Below, piece by piece: positions 44,880-55,436 of a DNA stretch of 64,000 nt. The DNA comes from Maratus speciosus (taxonomy: Eukaryota; Arthropoda; Arachnida; Araneae; Salticidae). The stretch is taken from positions 473,608,806 to 473,672,805 of the forward strand of contig OZ010795.1 in NCBI GenBank assembly GCA_963932465.1, given 5' to 3'. Numbering within the stretch: the stretch's first letter is position 1; each line of letters begins with the position of its first letter. Below the pieces are notes generated by a model. The model made no database searches. It saw only the letters and a program-made list of their open reading frames with translations, and was not told the origin of the DNA. A program made the position numbers and the translations under genes.

Positions 44880-45325
44880 AGACCCGGGAAATTTTTGTGT
44901 TAAAAGAATTTAACCTTGTGTAATTACGTGTCCAGCATTTTCTGGCGTTTCCATTATGTGCTATTTAATTTGTTGAGCTGATCATAATTTCAGATCAGAT
45001 GTTATAATTAGTAAGGTTAATTGGGTGAATTAGTAATTCCAGCTTCTCCAGGATGGCATAATTGTTAGAGCACTGGCGGCTTCAGCCAGGGTATTCCTGG
45101 TGCGAATCCTAGCCCGGACTGTTTTCGTCCAGTTCGAAAAATTAAATCTCATATGATTTATTTACTAATTATAATAATTGTGTTAAAAAAGTCAATCTTG
45201 TGTAATTACGTGTCCACCGTTTTCTGACGTTTCCATTACCTGCGATTTTATTCTGTTGAGCTGATTCATAAATACCACACCATATATATAACCAATAAAG
45301 TTAACTGGGTGAATTATCTTGCTGA
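44880..45325 (+). repeat. Direct duplication of about 145 bp flanking a tRNA-like segment
   Basis: Segments 44900-45040 and 45182-45322 share CTTGTGTAATTACGTGTCCA, CGTTTCCATTA, TGTTGAGCTGAT and GGGTGAATTA. Between them (45041-45180) lies the tRNA-like sequence. The arrangement suggests a tandem duplication of about 280 bp, or insertion of a SINE between two copies. Confidence 0.75.
45054..45109 (+). ncRNA. tRNA-like pol III promoter boxes (SINE head?)
   Basis: Box A (TGGCATAATTGTTAGAGC, 45054-45071) and box B (GGTGCGAATCC, 45099-45109) are at the normal spacing. A perfect 5 bp anticodon-type stem CTGGC/GCCAG encloses a 7-base loop between them. The acceptor and T stems do not pair well and the base before the anticodon is not T. 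It is therefore not a functional tRNA and is better read as a tRNA-derived SINE head or tRNA pseudogene. Confidence 0.6.
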
Positions 45326-45376
45326 AAAAGAAGAGTTTGCGTAAAAGAAAATAAGTGCTATTCCTATTTTATTTAA

Positions 45377-45790
45377 GGCTGTTCTCAAATCCAAAAGGGC
45401 AAATTTATGACATAAGTTTTAATTTATTTTTGTTCGGAAATGCATAAAATCAGCAGGTGTTGTTGTTCAGAAACTATGTAATCGAACTGTGTTTTCCGTT
45501 TTTTTTGCAAACACAATAGATCTTTCAGAAAATAGTGTCAAAGTAGGCGTTTGAACCCGTGTGAAAGAAGAATAACCAGCCAAGAAAGTGTGAAAAACGT
45601 CTTTGTTACGTGCTCAAAATTGCTTATAACTCAATAGATAATTTATTTATCAAAAAAATGGAAAGCACAGTTCGAAGTCAAATCGCTTCCATAGTCCGGC
45701 CTTCCAATTTTATACCTTTCCATTAAAAAATGAATTTGTTAATGTGTTAAAACGTTTTGCTCTTGTTGAGCAGAACAGTTGAGAACAGCC
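45377..45790. mobile_element. Family P MITE, complete copy 1 (TTAA target)
   Basis: Termini GGCTGTTCTCAA and TTGAGAACAGCC are inverted and flanked by TTAA on both sides (45373-45376, 45791-45794). The interior is noncoding. The TTAA duplication indicates piggyBac-type mobilisation, although the ends are not the usual CCC. Confidence 0.87.
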
Positions 45791-45819
45791 TTAACCTAAT
45801 CTTTGGAATTATACATTAA

Positions 45820-46217
45820 GGTGGTTCTCAAACGCGAAACTTTGACGCATTTTTTGACAAACTTTTAACTGCAAAGGCATAAAATTGAAAAGCCTAAATA
45901 TTGAAGGGATTTGGATTCGAATAGCGTTTCCCATTTTCGATAAATAAATTATTTGTCGACATATAAGAGATTCTTGTCATGGCTTCGGGTTTTTCTTCTT
46001 TTCTGTGATGTCGCTTCCGGAAATTTTATTCAAAATGCTACCTTTAACAGTATTTTCTTATAGATATCTTTATCAAAATCAACCTTTATCAAAAAATCGA
46101 TAACACCATTCGATTACATAGTTTCTGAACGAAAAACTTGCCAATCTTATGCGTTTCCGAAAAGAAATGAATTCAGAAATGTGTCAGAAAGTACCTCTTT
46201 TGGATTTTAGAAAAGCC
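45820..46217. mobile_element. Family P MITE, copy 2 (TTAA target)
   Basis: Left end GGTGGTTCTCAAACGC after TTAA (45816-45819); right end AAAAGCC before TTAA (46218-46221). Interior phrases (AAATAAATTATTTG, GATTACATAGTTTCTGAA, AGAAAGTACCTCTTTTGG) match the copies at 26.7, 38.1 and 57.5 kb. It lies 25 bp from copy 1. Confidence 0.78.
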
Positions 46218-46221
46218 TTAA

Positions 46222-47599
46222 TAAATGAGAGAAAAATATTTTCCAAAATCTACTTTTTATTATACAGCTTCAAAAGTTATGATGTTTCTAAACTTCCTTT
46301 TTTCTTTTATTCTAAACTACATTAAGTTTTTAATGAATCCTTATTTGAATGTTGAAACGTCTATAAGAATCTAAGTAATTATTAATGTTGCTATTGTGTA
46401 TTTTCTGTCTTCCAAACACATCGTAATTTTCAAATATATACTGTAAATTTATACCATAAATATGTATACAGTTTTCTTTAAAGGAATTTTAATTGTATAT
46501 GAAGAAAAATCTGAATTTTTTGTAGAATTTTTCACTGATTCCTGTTTGGAAATTCCGGCCCGTGCAGACCTCAACCGGGGTCCCTCTCCAATTGAGGTCT
46601 TGTTAGGGGCTCCGAGTCTCTCTATAAAATCTAAAATAACCTTTCCTTTGCATATTTTTGGTCTAGATTTGTTCTTAAATGTTTGACACTTTGAGGGGCG
46701 GTGGGATATAATATATCCCACTTAATTTTAATTCCGAAATGCCACATTGACACCAGAATTTTGAAATAAAATTTTGCATTTATACTGTATGTGAAGAAAA
46801 GCTTTTACTTATTTTCAAATAAAATTGTTTCTAAATCCTGACGTGAACCTGTCATTTCAAAATTTTAAGAAGAAAAGTACTTTATCCCTGAAAGGGTTAA
46901 TCGTGAGAAGGAAGTGGGTATTAACTGTATTTATTACAAAGTTTATAATAACTGTCGGGGAATGTATAAATTTGGTGAAAGTAACCGTGAACGAAAAACA
47001 TAAATGTTTAAATTATTGTAAAGGATAGATCTTTCAAAATAAAAAATAATTATGCATATTAAATGTGAAAGTAGTAGTATTTTTCATACATTTTATTATC
47101 TTCTATGATATACGTATATGATTATATGATTTAAAAATATAAAGTTTATTAGTTCAGCAGAACTGTGCTAACAGAAAAGTGCACCTGGGCCACAGTTTAA
47201 ATTTATCGACCTCAGTCTTCGACTTCTCTCTGTACAGATGGCACAAAATTGACGAAGTGCAGAAACAGAAATAAATTCTGTTGAATACATATTTCGAGCT
47301 CATTTTGGAACTTTAAAATTTTTAATTCAGAAATTTAAAAAAAAAAACTAAATGTGTAGTTATATTATGGCAAAGGGGATCTGGGAAATGGTTGTGGAAA
47401 AAAATGCATCTAACAATACTGTATAACAGTTGGTTGTACAAGAAAGTTGTACTTAGTCAGTAATTTGTTTCTGGATGTGGGCTAATGGACGATGCAATAA
47501 CTTTGAAATGTAAAAAGTACGTACTTTCATTTGGAAAAAATCGCCGATATTTATTTACATATATAATTGTTTATACATTAAAAAAGAAGAAAAATGAGA
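46222..47599. other. Noncoding stretch with a 21 bp hairpin at 46701-46721
   Basis: GTGGGATATA and TATATCCCAC form a perfect 10 bp stem around a single A. Frames at 46449-46721 (minus) and 46462-46686 (plus) overlap each other and have no domain support. The rest is AT-rich. Confidence 0.55.
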
Positions 47600-47700
47600 C
47601 TGGTAGTATAAATTTGACGCCCCCCCCCCTCGATTTCTGCGCACGGGGCAACCGCCTACTTCGCCCTCCCCCCCTTTCACACGATCCTGTAGCTAAGTAT
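47600..47700 (-). mobile_element. hAT-like GC-rich fragment
   Basis: On the minus strand this reads GGCGAAGTAGGCGGTTGCCC then CGTGCGCAGAAATCGAGGGG, the style of GC-rich hAT MITE termini with a G-run. Only one end is visible. Confidence 0.4.
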
Positions 47701-48663
47701 AGGAGTATACGTTGGGCCATAGTTAGTACGTTACATATACGTTCGTAAAAGTATTTTTTTTTTTTTAAATAAAATATGAGAAATTTCGATGAAAACGCTT
47801 AGAAATGCATTTGTATATTTAAAATATCTCTTCGAGAAATTAACAATTTTAACTTATTTTTTTTCTGTTTTCACTTCTTACAGGATGTTTTTTTTTTCGT
47901 TATAAAAATATTTCTAAAATATATATTTAATTTTATATGAAATTTTACTCACAGTTTATCAAATTTTAATGTACAAAATATGGAATTAAGCAGATATTTT
48001 AGAAATATTTTGAGAACTAAGAAAAAAAAAGAGACTTCCTTTAAGAAGCATACACAAAATAACAAGTTAAAATTATTATTTTTCTCAGGAGATATTTTAA
48101 ATATACGAATGCAACCATAGGTTTAACATTAGAGAGGGAAATTCGGACGCTGAGTATGACTAAAAGCATTAAAACTCCGTTCGTCTCATGTTTTTTCCCG
48201 ATTAAAAATGCATATTTTTTCATAAAATTTTAAAGGGGACTTAGATACAGTTATATTTATCTAACCATACAAAATCGGGTTAAAGATATAAAATCATACA
48301 AATTTAAGGTATATTTAAGGCTATTATGGTGATCCCTGGAAACGCCGGGTGGATCACCAACAGTATCAAAATAAAATTAAATTAAAATTAAAACGTGACT
48401 TGTAGAGTTGATTTGATATTGAGACCTCTGATTTTTTAGGAATATAATCAACTGTAAACTGAAATTTATTTTTGTACGTAAAGATGGAATTTTGTAATTG
48501 ATATCATTCACTTTTTCCCGTCGTTTCTACAATTTAGAAATGAAACAGAATGAATCGATTTATCATCCAATAACTTTTATTTCGCGCTTTCTATCAAGCC
48601 TAATTTAAGCGGTGGATTTGGAATAATCGCGGTCCAAATTAAAGAATTCTAAAAACAGTTTTT
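47701..48663. other. AT-rich noncoding with a hairpin at 48328-48358
   Basis: GGTGATCC and GGATCACC (48328-48335, 48351-48358) form an 8 bp stem with a GC-rich 15-base loop. A 60-codon minus frame at 48041-48223 has no domain support. Confidence 0.55.
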
Positions 48664-49220
48664 ATGTGCGTTCGTAATTATATAAATACGTAGCACCTAT
48701 AGTCGTCGTCTGGTGCGTCTATCTGTCTGTCCGTCTGTCCGCATATAACTACCCAACTAAATGGTTCGAAGTTTCATATGTATAATCGTTGCAGAAGTTT
48801 GCCGAGTCGTTTCAAATATTATGAAAATCGAATCAAAATTTAAAGAGATATTAATAAAAGTTTTCTTTATGCTAATAAATCCTATCATACGTCAGTAACT
48901 CAATGATAGCTCATGATAGGTAATGATTCAAGGTTACCATGCTGATTATTCTATTAAATCGTATCATACGTAATTAATTCAATGATCTCCCATGATAGGT
49001 AATGGATTCTAGGTTGCTATGCTGATGACGTGCAATTTAAGATGGAATCATATTATTTTCGTATTACTGAAATTAATTTATATAATCGTAATAAATGTTG
49101 TATTCATGAATTTTTGAATAAGAGTGCAACAGCTATTGCACCAAGATCTGAATATTTATGAAAGTAGTTATAGTACGACCGCACCTCATTTGCCACATTT
49201 CACATACAATTTTCGACTTG
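48664..49220 (+). mobile_element. Family F element, copy E (diverged)
   Basis: Starts TGCGTTCGTAATTATATAAA with the GTCGTCGT and TCTGTCCGCATATAAC segments and ends CGACCGCACCTCATTTGCCA through CGACTTG at 49220. It has only one degenerate monomer. Instead it carries two copies (about 78 bp apart) of a different internal repeat built around CTATCATACGT and CATGATAGGTAATG (48890-49010). Confidence 0.8.
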
Positions 49221-49806
49221 TTTTTACTTGTTTGCATTAAACTGGCTGTTTTGGTGAAAATTTTTGAAATTTATTTTATGGTTTGATTTGAAGGAGCAAT
49301 CTTTTACGATTTCAAATATGTTTTAATTTTATTTCAACGATTACTAGAAGAAGAGTTATGGACAACTTAATAAACAGAAATTAATGAGTCAAATGCCGGA
49401 AGTGGGCGTAGAAAGGCCAGGGGAAATATAAAAAATGTTTGTACGCATTAATTTCTTACTTTTTCATTTTCTACGTGTGACGTAAAATTTCGACTTGTTT
49501 GAACTACATTCATTGAATTCATGAAATTTAAAATTGTCATTGAAATTTTTCAAAAAAGTTTTTTTTTAGCCATTATTGTGATCACATTTAATTCTCAAAC
49601 ATTGGAGATAGAAAATAATAGTCTTTGGATAGCTAAAATTATAATTTGTCATTTTTACTAAGGCTGTAAGATTTATTGCCGAGAGGATTTCGCTTCAATA
49701 TGTTAAAACATTTTAATATTGAAGTAAATAATATAAAACAGGTGCATTTTCTAAAATTAATTAATAAAAATAAGCAAACTAAGGTTGTTTATTTATTTAT
49801 TGTTTA
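49221..49806. other. AT-rich noncoding; isolated family F tail at about 49475-49500
   Basis: CTACGTGTGACGTAAAATTT followed by CGACTTGTTT resembles the conserved family F 3' tail without the rest of the element. No gene is visible. Confidence 0.5.
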
Positions 49807-49900
49807 CTAGCAGCCTTCACCCGCTTCGCTGGTCGGTTTCTCTATAAGAAAATTAAATCAAACGAAATATCTCTAGCAAAGATTAAATTAACAATTTGTT
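49807..49900 (-). mobile_element. Helitron-type 3' end, minus orientation
   Basis: On the minus strand this reads GACCAGCGAAGCGGGTGAAG then GCTGCTAG|T, a GC-rich region with the CTAG terminus of a Helitron, similar to the end at 16802. The 5' end on this strand is not identified; the body extends rightwards into the arrays. Confidence 0.6.
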
Positions 49901-50249
49901 TTTCTTGATTTCTAATCAAATATCCATAATTGTTGTCTTATTTCTATAATCTTACATTATCCATTTCAAAGTCGATGCTGGCCACTTAATAGATAAAATA
50001 GCTCTAAAATAACTGAAGTACCTGTGTTTAATTACTTTTACTTTCTTCCATCTTTACAAGAAGAAAGCATTGGATTCGTGAGAATTTTCGACTTCCGGTT
50101 ATCGACGGATTTACACGTTTTAGGGATCAGAGATCCCGAAAAACATGTTTTTACAAAATGTCTGTCTGTGAGCCTGTGTCCACAAATTTTGCGGGCGTTC
50201 TATCTCAAGAACTGATGCACGGAATTTAATAAAAATTTATATTCAGGTA

Positions 50250-50660
50250 GTCCCCAATATAAATTAGAGCTGATTAGTTTTTGGTGTAAATCGCCCAACA
50301 GGTGGCGCTGCTATGCTGCATTTTTCGCGATTGCTGCAATAGCTCTATCTATAGAACTAAAGGACGAATTTCCATCTAACTTCAGATTTAGTTAGACGTT
50401 GACACAAGTTCTTGCTGATTAAGTTTTGGCGTTAATCGCCCAATAGGTGGTGCTGCTATGCTGCACTTTTCATGATTTTTGTAATAGCTCTATCTCAAAA
50501 ACTAATGCACGGATTTTCTCCGAACTTCAGATTCAGTCAGACGTTGACATAAGTTGTTGGTTAGGTTTTGGTATAAATCATCCAATAGGTGGCGCTGCTA
50601 GGCTGCATTTTGCTAGATTTGCACGATTTCAGCGGTAGTCCTATCTCAAGAACTAATGCA
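50250..50660 (+). repeat. Three tandem units of about 140 bp carrying AGGTGGCGC
   Basis: Each unit has GCTGATTAGTTTTTGGT-like, AGGTGGCGCTGCTATGCTGC-like and AACTAATGCACGG blocks. AGGTGGCGC is exact near 50301 and 50586 and changed to AGGTGGTGC near 50445. AGGTGGCGC matches the insect CTCF core motif. Frames through it are repeats without domain support. Confidence 0.8.
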
Positions 50661-50879
50661 CGGAATTTCATATATTTAGAATCCTCATGAGAATCATAAA
50701 TTGCCATTTAATTTTGACAGTGTCATAGCGAATTTTGAAACCTGAGATAGAAGAAAGTTTTGGGATTGGTACATCCGACTAGTTTTAGCAGGTTTGTTAC
50801 CTTGGATTTCCCTCTTCTACCTAAAACTGCGGCTGAGATACTTCGAAATGACCTAAAACTTCCGACCACCCCTTTAAAT

Positions 50880-52000
50880 GCCTTTAGGTAGGAATTTCTT
50901 AAAATCGGTAAAATAATGTTTAAGTATGTTGTAATAGATTAGTTATCCTGAAATTCATCTCTTTATCTAAAACTGATGCTGGGATATGGCGAAATGACCC
51001 AAAAGTTTCGACCCTCCCTTTAATTTTCTTAGGAGGGGGGGGGGGGGGGATTCTAAAATCGCTGAAATACATGTTTAATTATTTTTTAATACTTTCATTA
51101 TTCTGAATTTCTCGCTTCTACCTAAAACGACTGCTAAGATATCGCGAAATGACTTAAAAGTTTCGACCCTACCTTTAATCATCTTTGAGAGGTTCAGCGA
51201 TTTCTCAAACCTCTGGAATACATGTTTAATTATTTTTTAATAGGTTTCTTATCTTGAATTCCATGTTCCTACCTAAAACGGCTGCTGAGATATGCCACAT
51301 GCCTACAAGTTTCGATCCCTCTTTAACTCTTTAGGGGGAAATTTCTAAAATCGCTGATATACGTGTTTAATAATTTTTTTAGTACATTTATTTTCTGGAA
51401 TTTCACGCGCCTACCTAAAACGACTGCTGAGATAGGCCAAATGTTTCAAAATTTTCGACCCCCAACTTTAAAGCCCTTAAAAGGAATTCTAAAATTGCTG
51501 AAATACGTGTTTAATTATTTTTTTTAATAGATTTATTTTCCGTAATTTCACGATCCTACCTAGAACTGCAGAGTATGCCAAATGTTCGAAAATTATAGAC
51601 CCTTCCTTTAAGACACTTAGATAGGGATTTCTAAAATTTCTGAAATACGTGTTTAATTATTTTTTTAGTAGATTTATTTTCTGGAATTTCACTCTTCTAC
51701 CTAAAACGGCTGCTGAGATATACCAAATATTCTAGAATTTTCTACCGTCCCTTTTAACCCCCTTAGGGGGGGGGGGGTATTTCTAAAATCGCTGAAACAC
51801 GTAATTAAATATTTTTTAGTAGATTTATTTTCTGGAATTTCACACTACTACTTAAAACGGCTGCTGAGATAGGCGAAATGTTCTAAAATTTTCGACCCCA
51901 CTTTTAACCCCCTTAAGGAGCTGAAACTCTAAAATCGCTAAACTCCGTGTTTAATTATTTTTTTAGTAGATTTATTTTCTATTATTTCATGCTCCTATCC
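50880..52000 (+). repeat. About eight tandem units of 130-160 bp
   Basis: Units share CTACCTAAAACGGCTGCTGAGATA, broken here as CTACCTAAAACGGC and TGCTGAGATA, then AAATG..CAAAA.TTTTCGACCC and TTCTAAAATCGCTGAAATAC. Two units contain G-runs (51036-51049 and 51768-51777). Confidence 0.82.
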
Positions 52001-52149
52001 AATATATAATCCTGAATCCGCTATAATCATGAAGTGAATTCCAGAAACGAATTTGTTTAAAAGGTTAAATATTTATATTGCTTAAAACCGAGGATTCCTT
52101 TTTACAGCTGAAAGTAAGTTTGTTAAGCGTGCGTAATTTGTCTTTTCGT

Positions 52150-53250
52150 ATTTAGATTAAAAATTCCGAGAGAAAAACGCTAAATATTTCGAAAATAATA
52201 AAGAAAAAAAACAAGAAAAGAAAAAATAATACGAGAGTGAGTTTCGGAAAATACATTTTTTTAAATGATTATTATTAATATTTATTAAAGCGGATTTCGG
52301 TTTTCAAAGGGAAAATGAACGTAGATATGGCTTGGTATCTGTGTTTCTTTTCTTTTTACTTTCCGAAGCTGGTGCTAATTTTTAAACATCCCAGAAAAAA
52401 ATTACCAAACGATTTTTTTTCAAAGAGTTAAGAGTAATATTTTTAGAAACGGATTGGGGAATTTGAAAGGAAAATAAATGCAGATGTGGGCTGATATTTT
52501 TTGTAATTTGATTTCTGAAGCCAATGCCAAATTTTAATAATCGCACAAAAGAAAACAGAAATCACCAAAATGACTAACGGAAACGAACGGTTAAGGTTTT
52601 ATATTAATATTTCAAAAATCAGATTGCGGCATTCGGGAAGAAAATGAACGCAGATGTGGTTTGTCATCTTATTTTTTTTCATATTTTGATTTACGAAGCC
52701 GATACGAATGTTAAACACAGGAGAAAAAACGTACTTTAGAAAAGTGAGTTTTGCAAAAGAATTTTTTCAAACAGCTAATATTCGTACTTTTCGAAACGGA
52801 TTGCGGAATTCAAAGGATAAAATGAACACATACCTATATGATCCGCAGATTTTTAAAGGTTGCAGAAATCGCGATAAATACAGAAAGAACTCTCGGGAAA
52901 CACTTTTTTTTTTCTTTGAAGTGTTAACATTGATATTTTTGAACGGATTGCAAAGTTTTAAAAGAAAAGCGTGATTTTTAATTTGGAGTAATCGATTTTC
53001 CGTATTCCGGTTAGTTAAATGGATATGAGCTTCGTAAACACGGGGAATAAAAAAACACAAATCACAAATTCGACATTTCTTAATTTTTTTGAATGGTTAA
53101 TATTAATATTTTTAAAAAGGGATTATTCCGTTAGAAAGCTTAAGGAACATAGATGTAGTTTTGTGCCTTTCGTTTTTTCGTATTTTGAACGGGTCGGTAT
53201 ATGGCCCGATGTGAAAAAAAAAAAATCCGCACACTTTAAAATTCTAAATT
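52150..53250 (+). repeat. About six tandem units of 145-180 bp
   Basis: The anchor ACGGATTGCGGAATTCAAAG or variants recurs near 52290, 52451, 52620, 52797, 52943 and 53120, with AAAATGAACGCAGATGTGG and CGAAGCCGATGC-like blocks between. Frames at 52708-52974 (plus) and 52767-53060 (minus) run through the repeats and are not considered genes. Confidence 0.78.
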
Positions 53251-53399
53251 AGTTGTTGTTTTTTTTTTTTTGTTTTTTTTTTTTTGTTTTTTGTTGTTGT
53301 TGTTGTTTTGAAAGCATATAAAACCCACTTAAAGAACGTTTACATTTTACTTTAAAACGACATATTCTGCTTTTAAAAATATAAATATTGCGGAAACCT

Positions 53400-53532
53400 C
53401 GATACAAGGTTCGTTTGAAAGATTTTCGTCTTCAAGTATAAATTCTTACAAAAATCGGGTTACATATTTCTACAAATTTGAGACATATTTAAAGTTATCG
53501 CGGGCCCGTTTAATGACGAGTCGGTATGCTAG
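53400..53532 (+). mobile_element. Helitron-type 3' end, plus orientation
   Basis: The sequence ATCGCGGGCCCGTTTAATGA then CGAGTCGGTATGCTAG|T ends with CTAG followed by T at 53533. Together with the inverted end at 49807 it bounds the array-rich block on both sides. Confidence 0.55.
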
Positions 53533-53566
53533 TAGAGAAATAAAAATAAGATAAGCATAGTTCACT

Positions 53567-53584
53567 GGGGGGGGGGGGGGGGGG
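53567..53584 (+). repeat. Poly(G) run
   Basis: Eighteen consecutive G. Confidence 0.95.
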
Positions 53585-53636
53585 TTATAGCTTTTCAATA
53601 CAAATTTCTATGAGGTTGCCATACATGACAGTTTAA

Positions 53637-53837
53637 CCGTTTCGCGAGGAATTTCACGTGTTTGTGAAATGAATAGTTCTCGGAATCCTTTATAACTAAT
53701 GCCAGTAAATTTGAATGCATAATTTTCCTTTTCGTCAATCGCAGATTTTCTGCAATTAATTTGGACAAAAATTTCTTTTATGAAATATCAGTGATAAGAG
53801 ATTAAAAATTCTTTAAACGACGCTTGTTGCGAAGGGG
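53637..53837. mobile_element. 201 bp piggyBac-type MITE
   Basis: Termini CCGTTTCGCGAGGAA and TTGCGAAGGGG are inverted and each is flanked by TTAA (53633-53636, 53838-53841). The CC(C/G)(C/T)TTCG start resembles the left half of the palindrome cluster at 31762. Confidence 0.8.
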
Positions 53838-53956
53838 TTAATAGTCTAAAATGCTTGTTATGATGTTCTTACTGATGATAACACTGTATTATCATTTATA
53901 AAGTATAATAGAAACACATTAAGTAAAAGTACTTACAATTTTTTTATATTAAAATA

Positions 53957-54080
53957 TCTATATTAATAAAAAAGAAAAAAGGTTTTTTGTCCGTGTGTCT
54001 TCTGCGTGTTTGTTTGTTTGTTGACGACGGTTAGGGAAATCTATCGCACGTCTACAAATTTGGATAAGGATACACATAGA
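53957..54080 (+). mobile_element. Helitron-type 5' end (candidate)
   Basis: A|TCTATATTAATAAAAAAGAA followed by TTTTTTGTCCGTGTGTCTTC resembles arthropod Helitron 5' ends. No matching 3' hairpin plus CTAG was found downstream. Confidence 0.4.
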
Positions 54081-54454
54081 CAGATTCAAATGAATCTGAG
54101 GCTGAGATTTTTCATTTTGTGTTAATTAGCTTAATTAGTTTCTCCTTGAGCAAATTCATGGAACAAAATGTCCTTTGCACAAGCCTCGTGTTATGCACGT
54201 GATTTTATCAGAGATTTATTCAATCCAAGCAACAAAACGAAAAAGATTTGCACATAATTGTGAAAATTAAAGATTTTTATGAAAAATTCTTTCTTATGGC
54301 TAAGATTATGCAGATTTAAGTATAATTATGAAAGTAATTTTCAGAGAATCTACGATTGTTTTTGTTGGTTAGGGATGCTATGGTCATCTCTTGCACACGT
54401 GATCTAAACAAACCGGGACTTGGAATCTGACCCACTACACACATCCATACCTGA

Positions 54455-54500
54455 TTGGGTTCGAACCAAGCAAGCTCTTATTCAGTAACCAGCTCGCCAA
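54455..54500 (-). ncRNA. tRNA-derived SINE-like pol III boxes
   Basis: On the minus strand, box A TTGGCGAGCTGGTTACTGAA (54481-54500) is followed by box B GGTTCGAACCC (54457-54467). The spacing is about 10 bases shorter than in a tRNA, so no tRNA fold is possible. It is probably a SINE head with a deletion. Confidence 0.5.
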
Positions 54501-54571
54501 TCGCAGGACAAGCAGGTGGCTTGAATCTGAGAAAAATACTTTGAAGGTTGTATCATTTCATCACAGGAAAT

Positions 54572-55203
54572 CAGGGCCGAAACTAAGGTGGGGGCAGAGG
54601 GGGCATGTGCCCCGGGCGCCAGAGCCAAGGGGCGCCAAATGAAAGATTATACCTTTGGAATCGATCATTTTCTTCTGATGGACTGGTGGCTTTCATTATT
54701 AGGAAACAGCTAAAAAAATGGCCATAATTTTTTTTTTGCAAAAAATATTATCGCCATTTTTTTTTTTTTTCCATTCTGACCAGAAAATCAGAGTTCAAAC
54801 TTTTTACGACTGCTCTTTCATCTTCACCTAACACTTCATTTATAATGGCTGTTTCATAATAATGAAATCTATCAGTCCATCAGAAGAAAATAACTCGGTT
54901 AAAGCGGAAACTCAGTTAAGCGGGACTCGCATAATCGGAACTCTACTGTATAAGCAAACAGTGTAAATAGCCGGTAATACATGCGAATTCTTTTATGTGA
55001 ACGAACTATAATTGCAACAAACGTCACCTTCAATTTACGTAGCTCAGTATTACATATTTTATGATTACATATTTTAAATTTTAAAATAAGTCGGCCATTA
55101 GAAAATTAGTTAAATTCTCTTTGTAAATATACTTTGAGGGAGAAAGGGGGGACGCCAAAATTCATGTTCGCCCCGGGCGCAAAAATGGCTGATTTCGGCC
55201 CTG
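54572..55203. mobile_element. hAT-type MITE with a nested insertion
   Basis: Termini CAGGGCCGAAACTA and ATTTCGGCCCTG are inverted, with GCCCCGGGCGC motifs just inside both ends. The flanking 8 bp CAGGAAAT and TAGGAAAT (54564-54571, 55204-55211) match at seven of eight positions, as for a hAT target duplication. A pogo-like sequence lies inside. Confidence 0.87.
54660..54948. mobile_element. Pogo-like element nested in the hAT MITE (left end missing)
   Basis: It has a foldback core TTCTTCTGATGGACTG ... CAGTCCATCAGAAGAA. The right end, read on the minus strand, is CAGTAGAGTTCCGATTATGC, a pogo/Tigger-type terminus followed by TA. The left terminus is absent. A related copy lies at 62410-62683. 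Confidence 0.7.
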
Positions 55204-55240
55204 TAGGAAATAAGTGTCTATTTTTCATTCTGAAAAGATG

Positions 55241-55436
55241 TTTTAAGTCTATTGCATAAAACTTTTGACTCTGAATTAAACAGAAAAAAACTGGAGGAAA
55301 ATAACTGTTTTCTCAAACTTTACTTTTTATAGACAACGGGGGTGACCTTTTCCACCTATTTTGAGGGAAGCTGTTTGGACATATCGGTCATTTCTCCGCG
55401 CTGTCACAATAAACATATCCTTTCAACTAAATTCAG
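55241..55436 (+). repeat. Near-identical dispersed repeat (partner at 63661-63847)
   Basis: About 180 bp matches 63661-63847 almost base for base in direct orientation, for example GACAACGGGGGTGACCTTTT and TTTCTCCGCGCTGTCACAAT. Flanks differ on both sides. No coding potential is recognised. Confidence 0.85.

Noticed and set aside
45054..45109. Functional tRNA gene
   Set aside because: Only the boxes and the anticodon stem fit; acceptor and T stems fail to pair and the base before the anticodon is not T.
52708..53252. Frames of 77-97 codons in the 52-53 kb array
   Set aside because: They overlap on both strands within diverged tandem repeats and show no domain.
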